Under the pieces are notes generated by a model, which saw nothing but the letters and a program-made list of their open reading frames with translations, was not told the DNA's origin and made no database searches. DNA of 38,382 nucleotides from Candidatus Coprenecus pullicola (GTDB taxonomy: Bacteria > Bacteroidota > Bacteroidia > Bacteroidales > UBA932). The number at the start of each line of letters is the position of its first letter. The stretch's first letter is position 1. The stretch lies in NCBI GenBank assembly GCA_018711925.1, contig DVHR01000063.1, positions 1 through 38,382 on the forward strand. Reading direction: 5' to 3'. A program made the translations under genes and the position numbers. Shown here piece after piece: positions 8,318-16,031 of this stretch.

Positions 8318-8634
8318 TGAAAAATGCAGGGTGCTTTGCACAAAGCTGTAAACTAGCACGTTGCGAAATGGCCTGCATTTCTCGCTGCGTTCTGAAGGTT
8401 CGAAAAATGCGCCTCATTTCATACCCACCTAATAATCAAGAATTTACAAAAAACATTGCAATTCTCGCACTGTCCCGGATGTCCGAGAATTGCACGGTAT
8501 TTTTCAAGCATCTATGAATCAAACTATTACAAAATGCTATGCATTTTTCAGCACCTCAGAAACACTCGAAAAATGCGCATCGTTTTATATATACCTAATA
8601 ATAAGACACTTACAGAAGGATTTGTATTTTTCAG
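8318..8634. repeat. 83-bp-period palindromic repeat array, right part (family 1)
   Basis: A lone right arm at 8318-8330 is followed by full units beginning near 8373, 8456 and 8539 and a half unit near 8622, spaced exactly 83 bp. The unit at 8457-8494 has a perfect 11-bp stem (TGCAATTCTCG with CGAGAATTGCA) over a 16-nt loop. The half unit near 8622 overlaps the stop codon of the ATPase gene. Bases 8203-8317 hold only the transposase promoter and degraded sequence. No coding sequence is seen in 8203-8630. Confidence 0.85.
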
Positions 8635-9914
8635 TCCTTCAGGCAGTTTATAGGCACAACGCAGACATTGTCACTGCGGCGGTATGCATACTGACCGGTA
8701 CCTGTGAGCACCATGAGAAAAGACGGCGTACTCATTCTGCCGGTATCTATTTTGCCTGCAAGTTTAAGCAGATTTCTGGCTCCTGACTCTATCAAAGTGT
8801 CCCCTCCGAGCTTGATCTCAATCATCCCGTAGCGGCCATTCCGCAAATGTATGACAGCATCGCATTCGAGTCCGGTCTTGTCCCGATAGTGATACAGCCT
8901 GCCGTCAAGCGCATCCGCATAGACACGAAGGTCACGAACTGCCATCGTCTCGAACAACAGCCCCAAAGTATTGAGGTCGGAAAGCAAATCGTCCGGACCT
9001 ACGCCTAAAGATGCCGCAGCTATTGACGGGTCTGAAAAAAACCTGGTATCCGAAGTACGGATTGCCGTTTTCGATCTCAGGTTGGGATTCCATGCCTGAA
9101 GATCTTCTATCACAAATATCTTTTTGAGAGCCATGATGTAAGAGGCAATAGTATCCTCACTCATACTTCCCGATTGGTTGCTGAGCAAATCCTCATAGAT
9201 AGTCCTTATGGGGATTTGTCCGCCCTGATGTCTGGCATATGAACGCATCAGTCTGCGGGCAAAATCAGCATCGCGGCTGACACCGTCCACTCTGGAAATA
9301 TCGCTTTCCGCCACTGCATCCACATAGTTGGAAGCCTGCCTCAAAGCCGCCTTGGGCGAAAGGCCGAGAGAACCAGGCCATCCGCCCCTGCATATCTGAT
9401 AAGCAAGCATCTCCAGCGGCGTTCCGGAAGAAGCAGCCGAAACCGGTTCCCCGGAAAACATTGACGCAAGACTCACGCTCCCGTTCGACTCCCCGGATTC
9501 CCACAGGCTCATTGTCCGCATTGTCAGCCTCGCTATCCTTCCTATACCCGAATGCGTCTGCCCTGACAAATCAGGAGGCACTGCGGAACCGGTCAGAATA
9601 AACTGGCCGGGAACCCTTCTATGACTTACCTCGAATCTGACAGTATCCCACAACGACGGAGCCAACTGCCACTCGTCGATTACCCTCGGAACGGCTCCTT
9701 GAAGCAACACCTGCGGGTCTGTCTCAGCCAGAATCATATTAGCCATACGGTTTTTCGGTTCATCCATATAGATGATACTACCGGCTATCTGCTCAGCGGT
9801 AGTGGTCTTACCGCACCATTTAGGACCCTGGACAAGTACAGCTCCTGAGGCTTCCAACTGTTCGGAAAGGAGCCTATCAGCGATTCGCTTCCGGTATGTA
9901 GATACACCTTTCAT
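8631..9914 (-). CDS. AAA_14/DUF4143 ATPase
   Basis: A 427-residue ATPase from the ATG at 9914 (M-K-G-V-S-T-Y). The frame opens further to 9950, but that upstream ATG overlaps the -7 box, so the shorter start is chosen. Walker A is G-P-K-W-C-G-K-T-T (residues 30-38), Walker B is R-V-I-D-E-W-Q. The C-terminal half is DUF4143-like, with a nuclease-fold-like strand (D-K-T-G-L-E-C-D-A-V-I, later G-M-I-E-I-K-L-G). Such proteins are very common in Bacteroidota, often near mobile DNA, and their function is unknown. The last codons run into a half unit of the 83-bp repeat. It is only distantly similar to the second ATPase at 14729. Confidence 0.9.
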   Translation of the reverse strand: MKGVSTYRKRIADRLLSEQLEASGAVLVQGPKWCGKTTTAEQIAGSIIYMDEPKNRMANMILAETDPQVLLQGAVPRVIDEWQLAPSLWDTVRFEVSHRRVPGQFILTGSAVPPDLSGQTHSGIGRIARLTMRTMSLWESGESNGSVSLASMFSGEPVSAASSGTPLEMLAYQICRGGWPGSLGLSPKAALRQASNYVDAVAESDISRVDGVSRDADFARRLMRSYARHQGGQIPIRTIYEDLLSNQSGSMSEDTIASYIMALKKIFVIEDLQAWNPNLRSKTAIRTSDTRFFSDPSIAAASLGVGPDDLLSDLNTLGLLFETMAVRDLRVYADALDGRLYHYRDKTGLECDAVIHLRNGRYGMIEIKLGGDTLIESGARNLLKLAGKIDTGRMSTPSFLMVLTGTGQYAYRRSDNVCVVPINCLKD

Positions 9915-9935
9915 TACATTATATTTAATCTCTGG

Positions 9936-9943
9936 CAAATATA
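9936..9943 (-). promoter_or_regulatory. -7 box for the AAA_14 ATPase
   Basis: On the minus strand TATATTTG matches the Bacteroides -7 consensus exactly and lies 21 nt before the chosen ATG at 9914. A clear -33 element is not seen. Its position argues against the upstream ATG at 9950. Confidence 0.5.
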
Positions 9944-10002
9944 ATGTCAATAATTGAAATAAAAGAATTTAAAGAATATTCATTCGCCAAGTTGGACGAT
10001 TT

Positions 10003-11406
10003 TCATTCACCAAGTCGGCAAAGTTGCCGGCGGGCGAGAATCTCGCGGGTACGGAGGGAGTCCTTGTAGGCGTTGTGGGCGTTGAGCCGGGTGATGTCGA
10101 GGGCGGCGTCGGAGTTGCCGGACCAGCGACGGCAGTTGTACAGAGGCTCGTAGATGCGGCAGAGGCGGTACTCGCGGGTCAGACGGAGAGCCACGCCATA
10201 GTCCTCACCATAGGAGACGTTCTCGAAGCCTCCGACCGAGCGCAGGGTCTGCACGTGAAAAGCCCGAGGTGCTCCCAGACCGTTGATTCGCAGGGCGTTG
10301 TTATGGCCGTTGGAGTCGGTCCACTCGCGGTGGTCAATGATTCCGGGCGGAATCGGGCGCAGGTCGAAATCGGTCATCGCATAGCTGCCGATAACCATGG
10401 CGCACCGCTCCCGGCGGAACACGTCCACAATCCGCTGCAGGGTGTCCGGTCCGCTGTACATGTCGTCGCTGTCCAGCTGCACCGCATAACGTCCGCAGAG
10501 CGGGTGATTGATTCCTAAATTCCAGCAGCCACCGATACCCAAAGCGCTGTCAGGCCCAGGAATAATGTGAACCACACGGCTATCCTCCGAGGCCACGGCC
10601 TCTATCCGCTCGGAAGTGCCGTCAGTGGAGCGGTTGTCTACCACGAGTACATTGAAGGGGAAATCCGTCCGCTGCGAGAGAGCCGAGCGGAGCGCGTCCC
10701 CAATCGTGGCGGCACGGTTGAGCACCGGAATGATGACAGAGACGCTGTCTGAGCAGCCAGTACTGGAAGCGACAGTTTTCTCCGTCACTGCATCCCCATC
10801 ATCCGCAACTGTCCGGGTCCTCGGCGGCAGCCACGCCCCTATTTTTCTGAGATGATCCGTGAAAATCGCCTCCATTTCTATCTGGGCCTCCCGGTTGCGG
10901 GGATCCACATAGTCGAACTGTTTCTGTCCCGAGGCCCTGGTATCGACCTCGTCCACACCGTACAACAGCTCCGGCAGATGCAGCAGCTCGCCATGCCGTG
11001 AGAGGAAAAGCCGCAGCGAATACCACTGACCGTATCGCAAAGACAACGCGGACGGCATGGCGGGATTTCCAGACTCAGCCGTCATATCATGCCCCGAACC
11101 GCCAGCAGGCCGCACCGGAGAGCATTTCACTTCCGCCTCCCACTGCCGCATCAGACTCTCATTGACCGCCACCAGAGCTCCGAAGTCGAAATCCTCCCGG
11201 ACACTTCCGAGCTGGCAGTCATTGACGGGGACATCCTTCCGCCCTCCGTCAGGCGTCACGAGCCAGTAGCCGCTGTACGCCATCGCCGCCCCGGTCCTGA
11301 CCGCCTCCTCCAGCAGCCTTCGTCCGGCAGCCTCGCTTCCGTACATTCCGCGCTCCGGGCCTATCCGCAGCAGCGCGTATCCATTGTTTCTATCAATTAT
11401 TTCCAT
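10003..11406 (-). CDS. Family 2 glycosyltransferase with extra N-terminal domain
   Basis: A 467-residue cytosolic protein. Residues about 222-330 are a GT-A nucleotide-sugar domain: V-S-V-I-I-P-V-L-N-R, then V-V-D-N-R-S-T-D-G-T, then the metal-binding L-D311-S-D-D. The C-terminus contains I-D-H-R-E-W and N-N-A-L-R-I-N-G-L-G-A-P-R-A, which I recognise from a conserved Bacteroidales glycosyltransferase. Residues 1-195 resemble the second half of another glycosyltransferase without its nucleotide-binding part. Two Ser/Ala/Gly-rich stretches (about 92-118 and 196-220) look like added linkers. There are no membrane segments. Donor and acceptor are unknown. It starts 3 bp after the remnant of the RhuM-Fic gene, so it is probably read from the same transcript as uvrA. 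Confidence 0.85.
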   Translation of the reverse strand: MEIIDRNNGYALLRIGPERGMYGSEAAGRRLLEEAVRTGAAMAYSGYWLVTPDGGRKDVPVNDCQLGSVREDFDFGALVAVNESLMRQWEAEVKCSPVRPAGGSGHDMTAESGNPAMPSALSLRYGQWYSLRLFLSRHGELLHLPELLYGVDEVDTRASGQKQFDYVDPRNREAQIEMEAIFTDHLRKIGAWLPPRTRTVADDGDAVTEKTVASSTGCSDSVSVIIPVLNRAATIGDALRSALSQRTDFPFNVLVVDNRSTDGTSERIEAVASEDSRVVHIIPGPDSALGIGGCWNLGINHPLCGRYAVQLDSDDMYSGPDTLQRIVDVFRRERCAMVIGSYAMTDFDLRPIPPGIIDHREWTDSNGHNNALRINGLGAPRAFHVQTLRSVGGFENVSYGEDYGVALRLTREYRLCRIYEPLYNCRRWSGNSDAALDITRLNAHNAYKDSLRTREILARRQLCRLGE

Positions 11407-11409
11407 AGA

Positions 11410-11975
11410 TTATTTATAATTGTTCCTATTTATCAGGTTTACAAGCACCTTTACCATCGTATCCTTCTCTTCTGTCCGGCTTTCAGCGATCATCAGCGTA
11501 AGAGCGACAAGAGTGTTGTCAGCTATGCGCTTCGTGCCGTCCGCTCCAGGACTGCCACCAATTGCTTCAATTCTGAATATCGCTGTTCGGTCAAGGCCTT
11601 ATTTACAGCATAGCCCTTAACCAGATAATCTTTCAGTACCTTATTGGCCCAAATTCGAAATTGCGTACCCCGTTGGCTTTTTACACGATAGCCGACGGAA
11701 ATAACAACATCTAAATTGTAAAGAGTTGTCTGGTAGGTCTGGTCAGCCTCCTTACCCATATGTGCAAAATTTGCACATGTGGTTTCCCGCTCCAACTCAT
11801 GCTCCTTGTATATATTACTGATATGACGCCCGATAACAGTCCTATCCTTCTGAAACAGTTCCGCCATCTGCGCTTGCGAAAGCCACACAGTATCTCCATC
11901 CATTCTGACACTTACAGAGGTCTGCCCGTCAGAGGTACGGTAAATTACAATCTTATCACTCAATTCCATATCCAA
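11410..11975 (-). pseudogene. Broken RhuM-Fic type gene with internal deletion
   Basis: The first frame (11975-11523, 150 codons) encodes the RhuM N-terminal region: W-L-S-Q-A-Q-M-A-E-L-F-Q-K-D-R-T-V-I-G-R-H-I-S-N-I, then F-R-I-W-A-N-K-V-L-K-D-Y-L, ending at V-L-E-R-T-A-R-S-A and TAG. In another frame, bases 11526-11410 encode 38 residues beginning I-A-D-N-T-L-V-A-L-T-L-M-I-A-E-S-R and ending N-L-I-N-R-N-N-Y-K, then stop. That is how full-length RhuM-Fic/DOC proteins of Bacteroidota end, from memory. The middle, with the Fic motif HPFxDGNKR, is missing. So a deletion of roughly 130 codons fused the two ends out of frame. It lies 28 bp after uvrA. Confidence 0.75.
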
Positions 11976-12003
11976 ATCCCTAAACAGATTCTACAAATCC
12001 CTT

Positions 12004-14505
12004 TCAGATGAAGCGGCCGGTGACGCTTTCAGGGCAGCGGCGGATGTCTTCGGGAGTGCCGGTGGCGACGATGCGGCCGCCGTCCTCGCCTCCGCCGGGC
12101 CCCATGTCGATGATGTAGTCGGCCGAGCGGATGACATCCAGGTCGTGCTCGATGACGATGACGGTCGCGCCGCGGTCTATCAGCCGCTGGAATACCTGCA
12201 GGAGGGTCCGTACGTCGGCCGGATGCAGGCCGATGGTCGGCTCGTCGAACACGAATACCGAATCGTCCTGACCGCGGCCCATCTCGCTGGCCAGCTTGAG
12301 ACGCTGGGCCTCACCGCCGGAAAGTCCGGGAGTCTGCTCGCCGAGAGTAAGATAGCCGAGTCCGAGGTCGTGGAGCACCTGCAGTCTCTGGCGCACGGTC
12401 CGCAGGTCTCCGCAGGCCACCATCGCATCGTCCACATCCATGGCCATCAGCTCCGGCAGAGAATGGTACGTTCCCTCGCTGTTCTCCCGGCGGATCCTGT
12501 ACGCCGCTCTGGAATACCGCGAGCCCCTGCAGTCCGGACAGGGTATGTCCACATCCGGCAGAAACTGCACATCAAGGCTTATCACGCCCGTACCGTCGCA
12601 GGTCGGACAGCGCAGCCGTCCCGTATTGTAGGAAAAATCCCCGTTCTTCCAGCCCCCGGCCTTTGCATCCGGAGTCCGGGCATAGACTTTCCGCAGCTCA
12701 TCGTGGACATCGGCGTATGTGGCTACTGTCGAACGGATATTGATTCCGATAGGCGAAGCGTCTATCAGCTTGGCGTGACGGATGCCTTCGGCGCGGATCT
12801 CCCGCACGTGGTCCGGCATCTTGCCCCCGGAGACCATGGCCTGCAGGCCCGGCACCAGACTCTCCAGCACAAGCGTCGTCTTGCCCGAGCCGGAGACTCC
12901 CGTCACCACGGTCAGCCGGCCCTTTGGGATATCCACCTCCAGCGGCTTTACGGTATGCACAGGACCTGTGGACAGGTGAATGCAGCCATTGGCGAACAAT
13001 TCTGTCCCGAGTGTACGATTCCTGACATTCACCACAGCAGCCCCGCTCAGGAACGGGCCTATCTTCGAAGCACTATTCCGCACCACATCCTCCAGCGTTC
13101 CCTCGGCTATCACCCGTCCGCCCGAAGAACCGGCCCCGGGGCCCATCTCTATCAGCCAGTCCGACTCGGAAAGTATCTGTATGTCGTGGTCAACCAGCAC
13201 AATGGAATTGCCGTCCGCTATCAGGTCCCGCATCACCCCGGCCAGTCCCACGATGTTGGCCGGATGCAGACCGATGGAAGGCTCGTCCAGAACGTAGAGC
13301 ACCCCGGTGGTACGGTTGCGCACCGCCCGGGCCAGCTGCATCCGCTGCCGTTCCCCCGTAGACAGGGTGGAGGCCGCGCGGTCAAGGCTCAGATAGCCCA
13401 CACCTAAATCCAGCAGACGCACCGAAGCGTCGAGGAAAGACTCGCAGATCCGCTCCGCCATCGGACGCATCTCCTCCGGTAGGGAAGCCGGTACTCCCCG
13501 CACCCACTCCACCAGTTCCCGCAGGCTCATACGGCTGGCCTCGTCTATGGAGATCCCCCGGACCTTCGGAGCGCGGGCAGCCTCGGAGAAACGCGAGCCT
13601 CCGCAGTCCGGACACGGTCCGGTCTTCAGGAACTTCTCCACCCGCTTCATCCCTTTCTCGTCCTTGACCTTGGACAATGCGTTCTGCACGGTGTATACGG
13701 CATTGAAATAGGTGAAATCCAGCTCTCCGGCCTGATTGGTATTCTTCGAATGGTAGAATATATGCTTCTTCTCGGCCGGCCCGTGGAAGACGATTTCCCT
13801 TTCTTTCGGAGTCAACTGATTGAAAGGCACATCGGTACGCACTCCCATCGCCCGGCAGACATCGGTCATCAGCGACCACATCAGGGTATTCCACGGAGCC
13901 ACGGCCCCCTGGTCGATACTCAGTGTCTCGTCCGGCACGAGGGTGGATTCATCCACGGTACGGACAGTCCCGGTACCGTCGCAGGTCGGGCAGGCCCCGC
14001 TGCTGTTGAAGGACAATTCCTCCGCCCCCGGGGCATAGAAATGCGCCCCGCACTCCGGGCAGACCAGCTCCATCCCGGCGGCGACATTCAGCGAAGGCTG
14101 GACGTAATGCCCGTTGGGACAGCGGTGGGAGGCCAGGCGGGAATAGATCAGACGCAGCATGTTGAGCAGTTCCGTACCTGTTCCGAAGGTACTTCGTATG
14201 CCGGGTATGGCCGGACGCTGATGCATCGCCAGAGCCGCCGGGACGTACAGCACCTCGTCCACACTGGCCCGGGCGGCCTGGGTCATTCTCCTGCGGGTAT
14301 AGGTCGAAAGCGACTCCAGATAGCGGCGCGACCCCTCCGCATACAGCACCCCAAGTGCCAGCGAGCTCTTGCCCGAGCCGGACACCCCCGCAACGCCGAC
14401 GATCTTCCCGAGCGGCACATCCACGTCTATGTTCTTCAGATTGTGCACCCTCGCCCCACGCACTTCAATCCTGTCCGGTCTGTTTTCCTTATTATCCCTT
14501 TCCAT
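12004..14505 (-). CDS. UvrA2-type excinuclease ABC-A paralogue
   Basis: An 833-residue twin ABC ATPase. Site 1: Walker A G-V-S-G-S-G-K-S (40-47), signature L-S-T-G-E-R-Q-R, Walker B V-L-D-E-P-S-I-G-L-H-P. Site 2: G-V-S-G-S-G-K-T-T, L-S-G-G-E-A-Q-R, F-D-E-P-T-I-G-L-H-P. Zinc cysteines occur at C129, C149/C152 and C172/C175, and again in the second half (C-P-T-C-D-G and C-P-D-C-R-G). Only 19 residues separate C129 from C149, where canonical UvrA (about 940 residues) holds the UvrB-binding domain of over 100 residues. This is the UvrA2 class, linked to resistance against DNA-binding drugs. A canonical uvrA is expected elsewhere in the genome. It heads a minus-strand unit with the broken RhuM-Fic gene and the glycosyltransferase. 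Confidence 0.9.
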   Translation of the reverse strand: MERDNKENRPDRIEVRGARVHNLKNIDVDVPLGKIVGVAGVSGSGKSSLALGVLYAEGSRRYLESLSTYTRRRMTQAARASVDEVLYVPAALAMHQRPAIPGIRSTFGTGTELLNMLRLIYSRLASHRCPNGHYVQPSLNVAAGMELVCPECGAHFYAPGAEELSFNSSGACPTCDGTGTVRTVDESTLVPDETLSIDQGAVAPWNTLMWSLMTDVCRAMGVRTDVPFNQLTPKEREIVFHGPAEKKHIFYHSKNTNQAGELDFTYFNAVYTVQNALSKVKDEKGMKRVEKFLKTGPCPDCGGSRFSEAARAPKVRGISIDEASRMSLRELVEWVRGVPASLPEEMRPMAERICESFLDASVRLLDLGVGYLSLDRAASTLSTGERQRMQLARAVRNRTTGVLYVLDEPSIGLHPANIVGLAGVMRDLIADGNSIVLVDHDIQILSESDWLIEMGPGAGSSGGRVIAEGTLEDVVRNSASKIGPFLSGAAVVNVRNRTLGTELFANGCIHLSTGPVHTVKPLEVDIPKGRLTVVTGVSGSGKTTLVLESLVPGLQAMVSGGKMPDHVREIRAEGIRHAKLIDASPIGINIRSTVATYADVHDELRKVYARTPDAKAGGWKNGDFSYNTGRLRCPTCDGTGVISLDVQFLPDVDIPCPDCRGSRYSRAAYRIRRENSEGTYHSLPELMAMDVDDAMVACGDLRTVRQRLQVLHDLGLGYLTLGEQTPGLSGGEAQRLKLASEMGRGQDDSVFVFDEPTIGLHPADVRTLLQVFQRLIDRGATVIVIEHDLDVIRSADYIIDMGPGGGEDGGRIVATGTPEDIRRCPESVTGRFI

Positions 14506-14530
14506 AATTTTGCCGATACTAATGTTCCCG

Positions 14531-14538
14531 CAAAATTA
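14531..14538 (-). promoter_or_regulatory. Likely -7 box of the uvrA2-type gene
   Basis: On the minus strand TAATTTTG fits TAnnTTTG, with a TTG at 14563-14561 (22-nt spacer). It would give a leader of about 20 nt before the ATG at 14505. Confidence 0.45.
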
Positions 14539-14551
14539 CTATTTTTACCGC

Positions 14552-14668
14552 ATGAAAAGACAACTCTGCACAATAGCCACGACGGTGATGACATTGGTCG
14601 GGGCGGCACCCTCGAGTTCGAGACGAGTGCCCGGCACTGATTTTCATATTGACAGTATAAAAATTTGA
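14552..14668 (+). other. Orphan 38-codon ORF with signal-peptide-like start
   Basis: The reading begins M-K-R-Q-L-C-T-I-A-T-T-V-M-T-L-V-G-A-A, which looks like a bacterial signal peptide, then runs about 19 unremarkable residues to a TGA. A TATTTTTA box lies 4 nt before the ATG. It may be the surviving 5' end of a lost secreted-protein gene, or chance. No family recognised. Confidence 0.25.
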
Positions 14669-14707
14669 CCATTTTTATATATCAGCAATATAAATTTACT
14701 ATATTTG
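14656..14707 (+). promoter_or_regulatory. A/T inverted repeat and -7 box before the second AAA_14 gene
   Basis: TATAAAAAT (14656-14664) and ATTTTTATA (14671-14679) form a perfect 9-bp inverted repeat with a 6-nt gap. It is followed by TATATTTG (14700-14707), an exact -7 box, 21 nt before the ATG at 14729. The palindrome could be an operator or a weak terminator for the upstream fragment. Confidence 0.45.
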
Positions 14708-14728
14708 CGGTAGTAAAGATCTCCGCAC

Positions 14729-16018
14729 ATGGCAATAACAATCGAGACATTCCGTATACTGATAAGCGAGGGACAGGAACTTCTCAGAGACATTGACCTG
14801 TATGACAGGCAGTTTGAGTTTGAGGGCAGCGGCCGATACGTCCTTATAGGCGTGCGGCAGGCCGGCAAGTCCTACATGCTGTTCAAACGGGCAAGGCAGC
14901 TGATGTCCGAAGGCCGTCTCCCGGAAGAATTCATCTACATCGATTTCGACGACGAGCGTCTCATAGGAATGGATGCCGGCGACTTCGACACGATACTACA
15001 GGCATACAGAAGCACCGGCGGGCAAAAGCCGATACTGCTGTTCGACGAGATACAGAACATAGAGGGCTGGGAGCATTTCGCCCGAAGACTTGCCAATCGG
15101 AAATACCAGGTATACATCACAGGAAGCAACGCTAAAATGCTCAGCCGGGACATACACACGACCCTCGGGGGCAGATACACGGAAGGGACGGTATATCCCT
15201 ACTCCTTTTCAGAGTATCTTGAGTCACAGGGCATCGTGCTTAGCCAGGGATGGGAATACCGTTCGGAGAGATTCAAAGTCATGGAAATGCTCTCACAGTA
15301 TCTCCTGTGGGGAGGGTTCCCTGAGCTCATGCTTTTCAAGAACAAGAGACGGTGGCTGAACGACCTGTATGAGAAAATCCTGCTGAACGACATAGTCGTC
15401 AGAGGCAGGATCCGCAATGAGACCGCCCTGCGGATGGTGTTCAAAAGACTCGCAGAGAGCATCGGAAAGCCCATAGCCTACAACCGGATAGCCAACCTGA
15501 TAAAAAGCACCGGGATCAACACGACCCCGGCATCGGTCATTCAGTATGTCGAAGCCGCCAAAGACGCATACATCATCCTGTCCATTGAGAACTATGCTAC
15601 CAAATTCACTGAAAGAGAGACTGTCAAGAAGCATTACTTCATTGACAACGGTCTCCTGAGCATTTTCCTCAGCAACACTGTCGCCCCCCTGTTCGAGAAC
15701 CTCTGCGCCGTCCACCTGTACAGAACTTACGGAGACAAACTGTACTTCTACCACAAGAATACCGAAGTCGATTTCTACATACCGGAAGCCGGATACGCCG
15801 TACAGGCCTGCGTCACGCTCAGCGACCCCGATACAAAGGAGAGGGAGGTCAATGCACTTGTCCGGCTGGACCGGGCCGAGAGCCTTTCGAGGATGGTGAT
15901 CGTCACCCGCGACGAAGAAGGCTCCGTCCCCCTCCCCGACGGCAGGGCCATAGAAATACTTCCCGTCTGGAAATGGCTGCTGCAGGTCTGTCCCACGTCG
16001 GAAAATGTACCAGTTTAA
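14729..16018 (+). CDS. Second AAA_14/DUF4143 ATPase
   Basis: A 429-residue protein with Walker A G-V-R-Q-A-G-K-S (41-48), Walker B I-L-L-F-D-E-I-Q-N-I, and the sensor-like I-T-G-S-N-A-K-M-L-S. The C-terminal DUF4143 part ends with a nuclease-fold-like stretch (K-N-T-E-V-D-F-Y-I-P). It belongs to the same broad family as the ATPase at 8631 but shares little beyond the motifs, so the two are not a recent duplication. The stop at 16018 is 13 bp before the DUF4922-SpoIID gene, suggesting cotranscription. Function of the family is unknown. Confidence 0.9.
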   Translation: MAITIETFRILISEGQELLRDIDLYDRQFEFEGSGRYVLIGVRQAGKSYMLFKRARQLMSEGRLPEEFIYIDFDDERLIGMDAGDFDTILQAYRSTGGQKPILLFDEIQNIEGWEHFARRLANRKYQVYITGSNAKMLSRDIHTTLGGRYTEGTVYPYSFSEYLESQGIVLSQGWEYRSERFKVMEMLSQYLLWGGFPELMLFKNKRRWLNDLYEKILLNDIVVRGRIRNETALRMVFKRLAESIGKPIAYNRIANLIKSTGINTTPASVIQYVEAAKDAYIILSIENYATKFTERETVKKHYFIDNGLLSIFLSNTVAPLFENLCAVHLYRTYGDKLYFYHKNTEVDFYIPEAGYAVQACVTLSDPDTKEREVNALVRLDRAESLSRMVIVTRDEEGSVPLPDGRAIEILPVWKWLLQVCPTSENVPV

Positions 16019-16031
16019 AAGAACACAAAAG

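Larger units (their letters stand above)
7341..8330 (-). mobile_element. RAYT module bounded by a perfect 13-bp inverted repeat
   Basis: CCTGCATTTTTCA at 7341-7353 and TGAAAAATGCAGG at 8318-8330 are exact reverse complements. They are the left and right hairpin arms of the same 83-bp repeat family that surrounds the module. The transposase gene with its promoter therefore sits where the loop of one repeat unit should be. The left arm starts directly at the transposase stop codon. This layout fits an element derived from, or inserted within, its own recognition repeats. Whether it still moves is unknown. Confidence 0.65.

Noticed and set aside
7008..8634. CRISPR array
   Set aside because: The regular 83-bp spacing is suggestive, but repeats are imperfect, the spacers are also related to each other, the units are palindromes, and no cas genes are present.
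9979..10020. Short direct repeat TCATTCGCCAAGTTGG / TCATTCACCAAGTCGG as an att site
   Set aside because: The two 16-base copies are 24 bp apart at the glycosyltransferase stop, without any integrase nearby; a small tandem duplication is enough.
12145..13407. 420-codon open frame opposite the UvrA2-type gene
   Set aside because: Antisense frame in GC-rich coding DNA; no domain, and the minus-strand ABC ATPase explains the region fully.
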